A stretch of DNA of 10,101 bases from Eubacteriales bacterium (GTDB taxonomy: Bacteria > Bacillota > Clostridia > Christensenellales > SZUA-584). Each line of letters begins with the position of its first letter. The stretch's first letter is position 1. The translations under genes and the position numbers were made by a program. The stretch lies in NCBI GenBank assembly GCA_028711205.1, contig JAQTSP010000076.1, forward strand, positions 1 to 10,101, in the 5' to 3' direction. Below the pieces are notes generated by a model. That model ran no database searches and was not told where the DNA came from. It worked only from the letters and a program-made list of their open reading frames with translations. Positions 1 to 6,217 of this stretch are shown piece after piece.

Positions 1-1911
1 CACGACACAATGGCCAGGACGGCGGCCGGCCTCTTGCCGGACGGCGATGCGGCACAGGCGGATACCGGTACGGCAGGAGCGGATGACACTGCGGCAACGG
101 CGGGAAATGGCGCCGGTGCTGCGCGCTATCCCGAGCCGATGCTGTATGCGCAGGGCAGCGAGGTCTATCTGTCGTGCGGCAAAAACACCGTACCGCTCGG
201 GCAGGCGCAGATACTCTCGCCTGATGAAAACGCCGCGCTCAACGCGATGTGTTCTTATGACAACAGCGTATTATACTATCTTTGCGATGTCGACGAAAAG
301 ACGGGCGTTGGCGCACTGATGCGCGTTTTGAGTGACGCGGCATCCGTGCCCGAGCTGATTGCAGATGATGTCTGTGCAGCGGCGGTATCCGAAAGCGGCG
401 AAAAAGCGCTGTATATTACCGATGAGGATGACGGCATGGGCGTGCTTTGCCTGTACGACGGCGGGAATACCGAAGTGGTGGCGTCTTCTGCCGTGCCCGA
501 ATCTTTCGGGTTCTCTTCTAACGGCGAAAACATATACTATGTCGGCCAAGCGCAGGGCGGCGACGCGCCAGTTTTTACGCTGTATATGAAGATTGGGGGC
601 GGTATGCCCAGGGATATAAAAAAATGCGCAGCCGGTCAATACAACGATATTTTCCAGCAGGTTTTTCTGGGCGACGATGGCAAGATACTCTATAACTGCT
701 GGGACGCGGTGCAGAGCGCGTATTCTCTTTTTCTGAAATCGGACGGTGTTAACCAGAAGATCGGTACGGACGCATTTGTGCTGCGGATATTCGGCGGTGC
801 CGACGATTTTCTGTATCACTCGGATACGTCGTTGTATTATAAGGCACCCGAAGAAGCAAAGGTGCGCCTGAGCGAGAATTATGATATCGTGGTCTTCCCG
901 CAGAATCTCGGATATGACGACAGCGGTGCCCCAGAGAAACGCTTTCTGCTTGTCGAGAATAAGGGCGACGGCAAGATCACGCTGTATGATCAGGCGATCG
1001 GCGAAGATAAAGTAAAGATTGCAGACGCTGATGGCGGAAGCTATATAATAAACCCCGATTTTACATGGGCCGCGTTTATGAAAGAAGGCAGGGCGTATCT
1101 CGCGCAAAAGACGGATAACGAATGGAGCGAACCCCGAATGGCCTGCGACAATGCCGTCAATTTTGCGTTTGCCACAGACGGCGGCTATTATTACTATATC
1201 GCGGGATGGGGCGACGGCGCGGTGTACGGCGATCTGTACCGCTATTCGCTGTCGTCGGAAGCGAGTGCGCTGCTCCAGTACGATGTGACCGCAATCGACG
1301 AGGTCGACGGAGTGCTCTATTCAATAACGACAGAGGGCCAGATCTATCGTGTAGACGGTATAGACGATCTGGAAAAACTGACAGACGGCGCGTGCATATC
1401 AAAGGGAACGTTCGGCGGGCTGCATATCATTATCGGCCCGGACAGTGCAGAGGCATATGATATCTGTTATTACGACGGCGAAAGCGTGGAGGTTGTCTTC
1501 TCGGGCGCCGAGCTTATATTGGATATCAGCGGGGCGATCGAACACGTTTATCCGGCGCTGCCCGCCGATGCCCAGACCTATTTTGAGGAGCTGTATGAGG
1601 ATGCGCAGTATATACTGGCCGTATACGAAAGGGACGGCTGTTTATCCGGTGCGGATGATGACGAAGCACATCGCAGCTGGCTTAACAGCCTGGAACTGCT
1701 GGAAACATTGAAGGAACGCGAGGATATTTTGCCCGAAGCCCAGCTTATTCTTACCGACTATTACTTCGGTTTTATGTGCGTGGAGCTCAGCGAGATCTAC
1801 AATGAGGATGCGTATTATCTTGAGCTGGCGGCCGGATATCTTCAAAGCGCGGCGCGGCGCTATGAGAACCTTATGGGATATATCGAGGAAGACTATATCA
1901 GTTCTCTTTAA
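1..1911 (+). CDS. Beta-propeller-like, probably extracytoplasmic protein (5'-partial)
   Basis: The frame is open from the first base, and the first ATG (position 10) has no Shine-Dalgarno sequence before it, so the true start is probably outside the window. Counting from that ATG, residues 1-40 are an Ala/Gly/Asp/Thr-rich low-complexity stretch of the kind that links a membrane anchor to an outer domain. Residues ~40-510 are a run of short beta-rich segments ending in Tyr-rich strands (for example ILYNCWD, FLYHSD, YYYYIAG, LYRYSL, VLYSITT), which looks like successive blades of a TolB/DUF5050-type propeller. Residues ~515-633 change to an acidic, probably helical region rich in Leu, Tyr and Glu. 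No catalytic motif is recognised. A cell-surface or sensor-like binding role is inference. Any signal peptide, TM helix or zinc ribbon would lie in the missing part. The gene ends with TAA; the next gene starts 181 bp later with its own candidate promoter. Confidence 0.7.
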   Translation, partial: HDTMARTAAGLLPDGDAAQADTGTAGADDTAATAGNGAGAARYPEPMLYAQGSEVYLSCGKNTVPLGQAQILSPDENAALNAMCSYDNSVLYYLCDVDEKTGVGALMRVLSDAASVPELIADDVCAAAVSESGEKALYITDEDDGMGVLCLYDGGNTEVVASSAVPESFGFSSNGENIYYVGQAQGGDAPVFTLYMKIGGGMPRDIKKCAAGQYNDIFQQVFLGDDGKILYNCWDAVQSAYSLFLKSDGVNQKIGTDAFVLRIFGGADDFLYHSDTSLYYKAPEEAKVRLSENYDIVVFPQNLGYDDSGAPEKRFLLVENKGDGKITLYDQAIGEDKVKIADADGGSYIINPDFTWAAFMKEGRAYLAQKTDNEWSEPRMACDNAVNFAFATDGGYYYYIAGWGDGAVYGDLYRYSLSSEASALLQYDVTAIDEVDGVLYSITTEGQIYRVDGIDDLEKLTDGACISKGTFGGLHIIIGPDSAEAYDICYYDGESVEVVFSGAELILDISGAIEHVYPALPADAQTYFEELYEDAQYILAVYERDGCLSGADDDEAHRSWLNSLELLETLKEREDILPEAQLILTDYYFGFMCVELSEIYNEDAYYLELAAGYLQSAARRYENLMGYIEEDYISSL

Positions 1912-1941
1912 CGGATTGCGTCAGGCGTGGACGTCAAGAAT

Positions 1942-1961
1942 AATGTCATAAAATATCATAA
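1942..1961. repeat. Tandem 10-bp repeat in the intergenic region
   Basis: Two adjacent copies, AATGTCATAA and AATATCATAA, differ at one base and repeat with about one helical turn. They lie in the 181-bp AT-rich gap before the oxoamine synthase gene, about 60 bp upstream of its candidate promoter. A bulged hairpin without a T-tract (TTGCGTC 1916-1922 with GACGTCAA 1930-1937) precedes them and is too weak to call a terminator. Function is unknown; a helically phased binding site is possible, but such repeats also arise by chance in AT-rich DNA. Confidence 0.3.
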
Positions 1962-1997
1962 AACGTAATTGGTTGTGCTAAATATATTAAGAATATA

Positions 1998-2010
1998 TGA
2001 CAGAGTGTCA
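1998..2010. promoter_or_regulatory. Candidate operator: perfect palindrome TGACAgagTGTCA
   Basis: A perfect 5-bp inverted repeat with a 3-bp centre lies just upstream of the candidate -35 box at 2018. Position and symmetry suit a dimeric regulator binding next to RNA polymerase. No known regulator consensus is assigned, and a palindrome of this size can occur by chance. Confidence 0.3.
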
Positions 2011-2017
2011 AAATAGC

Positions 2018-2046
2018 TTGTTTGATGATGACGCAGTATGTATACT
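2018..2046 (+). promoter_or_regulatory. Candidate sigma-A promoter of the oxoamine synthase gene
   Basis: TTGTTT (-35, 2018-2023) and TATACT (-10, 2041-2046) are separated by exactly 17 bp. The -10 matches the consensus at five of six positions; the -35 keeps only the TTG. Transcription would start near 2053, giving a leader of about 40 nt before the GTG start at 2093. This supports the gene having been transcribed on its own and not by read-through from the upstream gene. Confidence 0.5.
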
Positions 2047-2092
2047 AGGCTTGATATAAGTCAAAAATTGCTTAGTATAGGAGATTATTTAG

Positions 2093-3271
2093 GTGGATAT
2101 ATTCGAAAAGTGTTATAAATTTACCGACGCGAAAGAAGCTATTGCGTCGGGGCTGTATCCTTATTTTCATGCGCTCGAGACAGCACAGGATACAGAGGTG
2201 GTGATGGACGGCAAACGCATCATCATGATCGGATCGAACAACTAACAGGGGCTGACGAACGACGACAGAACGAAACAGGCGGCGAAAGAGGCGCTTGAAA
2301 AATACGGGACAGGGTGTTCCGGCTCGCGCTTTCTAAACGGGACGCTGGCGCTCCACGAACAGCTTGAGGACGAGCTGGCGGACTTCTTTAATAAAGAGGC
2401 GGCGCTGACGTTCAGTACCGGGTTTCAGACGAATCTGGGCGCGATCACCTCTGTCGTGGGACGCCACGATTATATACTCAACGATGCGGAGAATCACGCC
2501 AGCATTATCGACGGATGCCGTTTAAGCTTCGTTAAAAATGTGCTGCGCTATGAGCATAACGATATGGCAAGCCTGGAGGAAAGGCTGCAAAGGCTGCCCG
2601 GGGACGCGGGCAAGCTGATCATTACAGACGGTGTGTTCAGCATGAGCGGCGATATCGCGAAGCTTCCCGAGATCATCAAACTGGCCAGAAAATACGGTGC
2701 GCGCGTGATGGTGGACGACGCGCACGGCGTGGGCATGGTCGGTGAGTGCGGCAGAGGCACGGCCAATTATTTCGGTCTCGAGGACGAGGTCGATATCATC
2801 ATGACGACGTTTTCAAAGTCGCTGGCGTCTCTTGGCGGATGTATTGCCGCAGATCAGGATGTCATCGGCTATGTCAAGCACAAATCACGTCCGTTCATAT
2901 TCAGCGCATCTTTGCCGCCGGCCAACGCCGCCGCGGCGCGCGAGGCGCTGCGTATCATAAAAGAAGAGCCCGGGCGCCAGAAGGCGCTGATCGATATATC
3001 CAATTATATGCGCGCAAAACTGAAGGAGGCGGGTATTCCGATACTCGACGGCGGGACCGCCATCATACCCGTGTTCACGTATGATATGAACCGCACGTTC
3101 CTGATCACGAAAGTGCTGTTTGAAGAGGGCGTATATGTCAACCCTGTGATACCGCCGGCGGTGAAGGACGGCGAGTGCATGCTGAGGACAAGCTATACCG
3201 CGACGCACACCCGCGAACAAATGGATACGGCCGTCGAAGCGTTCAAAAAGGTATTTGCAAGGTTCAGTTGA
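2093..3271 (+). pseudogene. PLP-dependent alpha-oxoamine synthase (KBL/BioF family), interrupted by an in-frame TAA at codon 51
   Basis: Enzymes of this family condense an amino acid with an acyl-CoA: glycine C-acetyltransferase (Kbl), 8-amino-7-oxononanoate synthase (BioF) and serine palmitoyltransferase are members. The GTG start is supported by AGGAG (2079-2083, 9 nt spacing) and by a typical N-terminus, MDIFEKCYKF. In one frame the gene has 392 codons, about the family's normal length. Family landmarks are His135 (NHASI, PLP stacking), VDDAHG with Asp209 and His211, the PLP lysine Lys242 in TTFSKS, and Arg365 in MLRTSY. Codon 51 is TAA (2243-2245), where relatives have Tyr in the SNNY motif. 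One substitution from TAT or TAC explains it, and no frameshift is present. The next in-frame start of a usual type is GTG 2456, with no evident RBS; it would lose about 120 residues. TAA ends two neighbouring genes, so recoding is unlikely. It is either a recent pseudogene or a base error. Substrate specificity among Kbl, BioF and Spt cannot be decided. Confidence 0.85.
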
Positions 3272-3281
3272 TAAAGACAAG

Positions 3282-3308
3282 AAGGCGTCCGGACGGGCGT
3301 CTTTTTTC
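3282..3308 (+). terminator. Rho-independent terminator after the oxoamine synthase gene
   Basis: AAGGCGTCC (3282-3290) pairs with GGGCGTCTT (3295-3303) in a 9-bp stem containing two G-U wobbles. The loop is GGAC, and a run of six T follows at 3302-3307. It starts 10 bp after the TGA stop and separates this gene from the HD-domain gene. Confidence 0.8.
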
Positions 3309-3353
3309 TTAACGATAAATTAATCTTCATATATCGCCTTTTTTTAACATTGA

Positions 3354-3362
3354 TGATAAAAT
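3354..3362 (+). promoter_or_regulatory. Candidate extended -10 promoter of the HD-domain gene
   Basis: TGATAAAAT has the extended -10 pattern (TG, one base, then TAAAAT with five of six consensus matches). There is no good -35 box at the usual distance, which extended -10 promoters tolerate. It lies between the preceding terminator and the ATG at 3409, giving a leader of about 40 nt. Confidence 0.35.
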
Positions 3363-3408
3363 ATATGTGGATATCGGCAAAACCGAACGGTTCGAATTTG
3401 GAGGACAT

Positions 3409-3954
3409 ATGGCGGACAATCAGATACTGACATATACGGGGTTATACCTCGACCCGTTTGAAATAAGGCCGGACGATATCCGCATCGAGGATATCGCCCA
3501 CGCGCTGTCGATGATGACCAGGGCCAACGGGCATCTGAAGCATTTTTATTCGATCGCGCAGCACTGCGTCAACTGTGCTGTTGAAGCAAAGAACAGAGGA
3601 TATACCCCGCGCGTACAGCTTGCCTGCCTGCTGCACGATGCCGCCGAAAGCTATATTTCCGACGTTCCAAGGCCTGTCAAGCACCGCCTTGCAGGATACG
3701 CCGAGGCTGAGCAGCGCGTGCTCGACGCTGTTTTTCTGGCGTTTGGTATATCCGGACTGACCGGGGAAGAAAAGGCTGCGGTTGATGACATCGACGACGC
3801 GATGCTGTACTATGAGTTCGAGGCGCTCAAAGACACGCGTATCAGCAAAGGCAAGCCGTATATTTCGATGCAGCATGATTTTTCGCTAAGGCCGATAGAA
3901 GAAGTCAAACGCGGGTTTTTGGATATGTTGGCAAGCATACGCGAGAAATCATAA
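3409..3954 (+). CDS. HD-domain phosphohydrolase (YfbR-like)
   Basis: A 181-aa soluble protein of the HD superfamily, metal-dependent phosphohydrolases; relatives of this short type act on nucleotides or are annotated simply as phosphohydrolases. The start at ATG 3409 is chosen because GGAGG (3400-3404) precedes it closely and the protein then opens with ADNQILTYTGLYLDPF, the usual beginning of this family. The open frame reaches back to a GTG at 3367, which has no better RBS. Visible landmarks are IEDIAHALS (residues 26-34), a first metal His at 52 (AQHCVN), the HD doublet His76-Asp77 in LLHDAAESYISDVPRPVK, and a later Asp in DDIDD (126-130). Length and motif order look complete, so it should be active. 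Similar genes occur both in bacterial chromosomes and in phages, but nothing phage-like surrounds this one. Its 3' end faces the zinc-ribbon gene across 32 bp with no clear terminator. The physiological substrate is unknown. Confidence 0.85.
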   Translation: MADNQILTYTGLYLDPFEIRPDDIRIEDIAHALSMMTRANGHLKHFYSIAQHCVNCAVEAKNRGYTPRVQLACLLHDAAESYISDVPRPVKHRLAGYAEAEQRVLDAVFLAFGISGLTGEEKAAVDDIDDAMLYYEFEALKDTRISKGKPYISMQHDFSLRPIEEVKRGFLDMLASIREKS

Positions 3955-3986
3955 TCAAGCGCAGGTCAGCAGTGTTGATGGAATTG

Positions 3987-4565
3987 TCAGGCCCACCAAC
4001 CGCCAATCCCGTCCCACCAATATCGGCTCATGCCGGGATAAGTGATTTGCTTATAAACTTCCATGTATGCTTTTTCCATCTGCTTATCTCCGCCCATGTC
4101 ATACAATATCTGCCCGATCTCGCATATTGCGTCATACTGGGGATACTTTTCGAATAGTGGATACCCATTTCTCATGCCCCATTTGTTAGCTTCCGTTACC
4201 AATTCTTTCAGGTCGTGCATTAGCTGGCTATAATTACGCTTGGCGCCATGATAAATTGGCCTCGGTTTTGCAGTTTCTTCTTTGGCTGCGGAAGCAGGCG
4301 CGAGTGCCTGTTCGACATAAACCCACTGGGCAGGCATGGTTGGTTGGCCGCAGTTCGGGCATGGCGCGGAGAACCCGACCGTAATGCAGTCCGGGCATAG
4401 AATCAGCCGGCAATCCATGCATACATTTCCGCGCCATTGTTCCAGTGCATTCATCATCGAATCGCTGGCGCCCAAAACGGACGCGGAGGGGCCAAACATA
4501 GACATCGGGCTGCCGAGGTATTCGAGTTCCCGGCCGCATTTTGAACACTTGATTTTTTTGGGCAT
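3987..4565 (-). CDS. Zinc-ribbon protein with four CxxC pairs, function unknown
   Basis: I do not recognise this 192-aa protein as a named family. The start is set at the ATG complementary to 4563-4565, where the protein opens MPKKIKCSKCGRE. The open frame extends further upstream to 4706, but that stretch overlaps the response regulator gene and a candidate promoter lies inside it. Eight cysteines form four CxxC pairs (C7/C10, C49/C52, C57/C60, C69/C72), enough for two structural zinc sites. A Met/Ser/Gly-rich insert (residues 18-40) separates the first pair from the rest. Residues ~80-105 are an Ala/Pro/Lys/Glu-rich linker; residues ~110-175 look helical, perhaps TPR-like; and the end (positions 183-192) is unusually Trp-rich, YWWDGIGGWWA. 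There is no signal peptide or TM segment, so it is probably cytosolic. It lies 118 bp downstream of the response regulator on the same strand but has a candidate promoter of its own. A nucleic-acid or protein-binding role is inference only. Confidence 0.7.
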   Translation of the reverse strand: MPKKIKCSKCGRELEYLGSPMSMFGPSASVLGASDSMMNALEQWRGNVCMDCRLILCPDCITVGFSAPCPNCGQPTMPAQWVYVEQALAPASAAKEETAKPRPIYHGAKRNYSQLMHDLKELVTEANKWGMRNGYPLFEKYPQYDAICEIGQILYDMGGDKQMEKAYMEVYKQITYPGMSRYWWDGIGGWWA

Positions 4566-4598
4566 GATTTTCTCACTTTCTTGGATATGACATCCGGA

Positions 4599-4627
4599 TT
4601 TATAATGAAAATTTTTATGCCGCTCAA
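4599..4627 (-). promoter_or_regulatory. Candidate sigma-A promoter of the zinc-ribbon gene
   Basis: Read on the minus strand, TTGAGC (4627-4622) and TATAAA (4604-4599) are separated by exactly 17 bp. Matches to consensus are four of six and five of six. Transcription would begin near 4592, about 27 nt before the ATG. This suggests the zinc-ribbon gene can be expressed independently of the response regulator gene upstream of it. Confidence 0.55.
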
Positions 4628-4683
4628 TCGGACATATATCACCGGTTATATCTGAATCGGAAAAGGAAAGCAGCAGCTTCTCG

Positions 4684-5355
4684 CTATGATCTGAAGATAT
4701 AGCCAAAGCCCCAGACAGTCCCGATCAGCCCATGATAAGGTCGTATATTCTCGCGCAGCGTTTTGATATGCGTGTCGACGGTACGGTCGGTGCCGTAGAA
4801 ATCAGGCCCCCATACCGATTTTAATATCATCTCGCGCGACATCGCCTGGTTTTGATTTTTTGCGAGGTATACCAGGAGCTTGTATTCTTTGGGCGACAGC
4901 GTCACGGCCTCGCTGTCGACATAGACCACGCGCGACACGGTGTCGATGGAAAGGCCCTCGCAGATCAGCCGCCGCGGCGTGTAGCTGTGTCCGCTGTGCC
5001 GCAGCAGGACATGAATACGCGCCATCAGCTCTCTTGAAGAAAACGGCTTGCCTATAAAATCGTCCACGCCAATATCAAAGAAGGAAATCTTATCCTCCTC
5101 GTCGCTTTGCCTTGACAGTATGATAATGGGCGTATCCTGGCTTTTCCGGATCTGGTGGCAGACATGCCACGTGCCGAGCTCGGGCAGATGGGCATCCATG
5201 ATGATGATTTGATAATCGTGCCGCCTGATCAGCTTGAGGGCGGTGATGCCGTCGGCTGCCTCGTCAGTGGTAAAGCTCTCAAGTGCTGCGTGCGTTTTAA
5301 TCGTGGCTCTGACATCGGCTTCCCGGTCGGCTACAAGTAAGCGTACTTCACTCAT
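4684..5355 (-). CDS. OmpR/PhoB-family response regulator, orphan in this window
   Basis: A 223-aa two-domain transcription regulator. The receiver domain (residues ~3-118) has the phosphoacceptor Asp54 in IIMDAHLPEL, Ser81 in the Thr/Ser switch position (IIILSRQ), and Lys103 in IGKPFSSREL. The C-terminal winged-helix DNA-binding domain (~125-222) has the usual landmarks: LSPKEYKLLVYLAKNQNQAM, the recognition-helix region DRTVDTHIKTLREN, and the WGFGYIF wing. GGAG stands 5 nt before the ATG. The acidic pocket is unusual: where most family members have two acidic residues (VDDE), this one reads ADRE, with Arg11 at the second position, a metal ligand in typical receivers. Phosphorylation may therefore be altered. 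No histidine kinase gene is adjacent in the window. It is divergent from the redox operon across 336 bp, so autoregulation or control of that operon is plausible but not shown. Confidence 0.9.
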   Translation of the reverse strand: MSEVRLLVADREADVRATIKTHAALESFTTDEAADGITALKLIRRHDYQIIIMDAHLPELGTWHVCHQIRKSQDTPIIILSRQSDEEDKISFFDIGVDDFIGKPFSSRELMARIHVLLRHSGHSYTPRRLICEGLSIDTVSRVVYVDSEAVTLSPKEYKLLVYLAKNQNQAMSREMILKSVWGPDFYGTDRTVDTHIKTLRENIRPYHGLIGTVWGFGYIFRS

Positions 5356-5464
5356 GCGGACTCCGTATTATTTTAGTTTGTCTCTTTATTGCAAAACGTA
5401 TGATGTGGATTTTTAAGTTATTTTTATAGTATATGAATCATGCGGCAAATGCAAGAGCGATCGT

Positions 5465-5492
5465 AAAAAATCAGGCGAATTACCTGCTTTTT
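5465..5492. terminator. Symmetrical A-run / hairpin / T-run (possible bidirectional terminator or attenuator)
   Basis: CAGG (5472-5475) and CCTG (5483-5486) form a short stem around a 7-nt loop. After one mismatch it is extended by six A on the left and five T on the right. The arrangement resembles a bidirectional intrinsic terminator, but the GC part of the stem is only 4 bp and it lies upstream of both flanking genes. It could stop stray transcription, act in a leader, or be a protein-binding dyad. Confidence 0.25.
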
Positions 5493-5503
5493 CATAATAT
5501 GTG

Positions 5504-5579
5504 ATGAAATTGTGAAGAAGAAAGCCAAAATCATCGCAAAAAAGTGGCGTTTATCGCCTAAATTTATGAAAATTGTGAA
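5504..5579. repeat. Spaced direct repeat ATGAAA(A)TTGTGAA
   Basis: ATGAAATTGTGAA (5504-5516) recurs as ATGAAAATTGTGAA (5566-5579). The copies differ by one inserted A and begin 62 bp apart, close to six helical turns, so both would present the same face of the helix. Each contains TTGTGAA, which resembles one half-site of the redox regulator Rex, but neither has a convincing matching TTCACAA at the right distance. They may be operator sites for the divergent response regulator or another factor. Confidence 0.4.
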
Positions 5580-5599
5580 ATCTCATCATTTTTTCATAA
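5564..5599. repeat. Inverted repeat TTATGAAAA ... TTTTCATAA
   Basis: Perfect 9-bp arms (5564-5572 and 5591-5599) are separated by 18 bp. A further copy of TTTTCATAA occurs at 5489-5497. The right arm overlaps a possible -35 region of the operon, as expected if a bound regulator blocked or contacted RNA polymerase. The left arm overlaps the second copy of the direct repeat. Confidence 0.4.
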
Positions 5600-5606
5600 C
5601 AAATAT

Positions 5607-5634
5607 TTGATACGATGATAATGCATATTAAGAT
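5607..5634 (+). promoter_or_regulatory. Candidate promoter of the redox operon
   Basis: TTGATA (5607-5612) and TAAGAT (5629-5634) are 16 bp apart, which would place the transcription start near 5641 and give a leader of about 50 nt. An overlapping alternative uses TTCATA (5593-5598) and GATAAT (5617-5622) with 18-bp spacing. The sequence alone does not decide between them; both lie just downstream of, or within, the repeat elements. Confidence 0.35.
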
Positions 5635-5691
5635 ACTTCTATGACAATACATAAAAAAACATATCGCTTTATTATGGGAGGTTGGTACACG

Positions 5692-6204
5692 ATGAGCACA
5701 AAATCAGTGACGAAACAACACCCGGGGTGCAAGGAATGTTCAGAGCAGCAATATGCGGAAATCGCGAACATTATCGACCTGTATAAGGACAGGGAGGGAA
5801 GCCTGATACAGGTTCTTCACCTTGCTCAGGAGATATACGGGTATTTGCCGCTTGATCTGCAGATATTCATCGCAGACTTGATGGATATTCCGCTGTCGGT
5901 CGTATCCGGCGTGGTCACGTTCTATTCGTTCTTTTCCACGAAACCCAGGGGCCGGCATACGATACGCGTCTGCATGGGTACGGCGTGCTATGTCCGCGGC
6001 GGAAAGAAGATCGTCGAAAGCTTAAAAGATAAGCTTGGCGTGGATGTCGGCGAAACGACGGAGGACGGAAAGTTCACGTTTGAGGTTGCGCGGTGCATTG
6101 GCGCATGCGGACTTGCGCCCGCGATGATGATTGATGATGTCGTATACAAGCAGATGAACGTTAACAAATTGAACGCGATTCTGGCGAAATACGATAACGA
6201 ATAG
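5692..6204 (+). CDS. NuoE/HydC-like [2Fe-2S] subunit of an NAD(H)-linked redox complex
   Basis: A 170-aa protein of the NuoE / HydC / HndA family, the small subunit that accepts or supplies electrons next to the FMN subunit in NADH dehydrogenases and bifurcating hydrogenases. The start at ATG 5692 is chosen for GGGAGG (5676-5681) and because the frame extension back to 5641 adds an unlike 17-residue tail. Residues ~20-80 form the usual helical domain, with the typical YGYLP and VVSGVVTFYSFF stretches. The thioredoxin-like domain has the four cluster ligands C94-x4-C99 (CMGTAC) and C135-x3-C139 (CIGAC). An additional CxxC (C13/C16, HPGCKEC) at the N-terminus is not part of the standard cluster set. 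The stop is 13 bp before the next gene, whose RBS directly follows it, so the two are co-transcribed. The protein is cytosolic, with no signal peptide or membrane segment. Confidence 0.92.
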   Translation: MSTKSVTKQHPGCKECSEQQYAEIANIIDLYKDREGSLIQVLHLAQEIYGYLPLDLQIFIADLMDIPLSVVSGVVTFYSFFSTKPRGRHTIRVCMGTACYVRGGKKIVESLKDKLGVDVGETTEDGKFTFEVARCIGACGLAPAMMIDDVVYKQMNVNKLNAILAKYDNE

Positions 6205-6217
6205 GGGGTGAGCAAAA

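Larger units (their letters stand above)
5356..5691. other. AT-rich divergent intergenic region
   Basis: This 336-bp stretch separates the response regulator from the redox operon. I see no credible gene: the coding frame of the first operon gene stays open back to 5641, but that part lacks protein-family similarity. The region is strongly AT-rich and holds a terminator-like hairpin, a spaced direct repeat, an inverted repeat, a small GGCG/CGCC dyad (5546-5549 and 5555-5558) and one or two candidate promoters. It must contain the operon promoter on the plus strand, and it should hold the regulator's promoter on the minus strand, where I found only poorly spaced -35/-10 pairs such as TTGCAT with TATACT at 15 bp. 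Confidence 0.6.

Noticed and set aside
2243..2245. TAA reassigned or recoded as an amino acid
   Set aside because: Neighbouring genes end at TAA (1909-1911 and 3952-3954), and the known recoding of Sec and Pyl uses TGA and TAG. Mutation or sequencing error is simpler.
2456..3271. A separate shorter oxoamine synthase starting at GTG 2456
   Set aside because: The same frame upstream to 2093 matches the family without a break except for one TAA; GTG 2456 has no evident RBS and sits inside a conserved region, so it is a fragment of the interrupted gene.
3367..3408. Upstream GTG start for the HD-domain protein
   Set aside because: The 14 added residues do not resemble the family, and the GGAGG is placed for ATG 3409.
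4566..4706. N-terminal extension of the zinc-ribbon protein
   Set aside because: It would overlap the response regulator's 3' end and include a well-spaced promoter; the protein begins naturally at MPKKIKC.
5504..5599. A complete Rex operator
   Set aside because: TTGTGAA half-sites are present, but no matching TTCACAA lies at the short spacing Rex needs; only the resemblance is kept as a finding.
5450..5640. CRISPR-like or mobile-element repeats
   Set aside because: The repeats are only 9-14 bp, few, and unevenly arranged; there is no transposase, target duplication or regular spacer pattern.
5641..5691. Upstream ATG start for the NuoE-like gene
   Set aside because: It has no RBS, overlaps the likely transcription start, and the added residues are unlike NuoE N-termini; GGGAGG favours ATG 5692.
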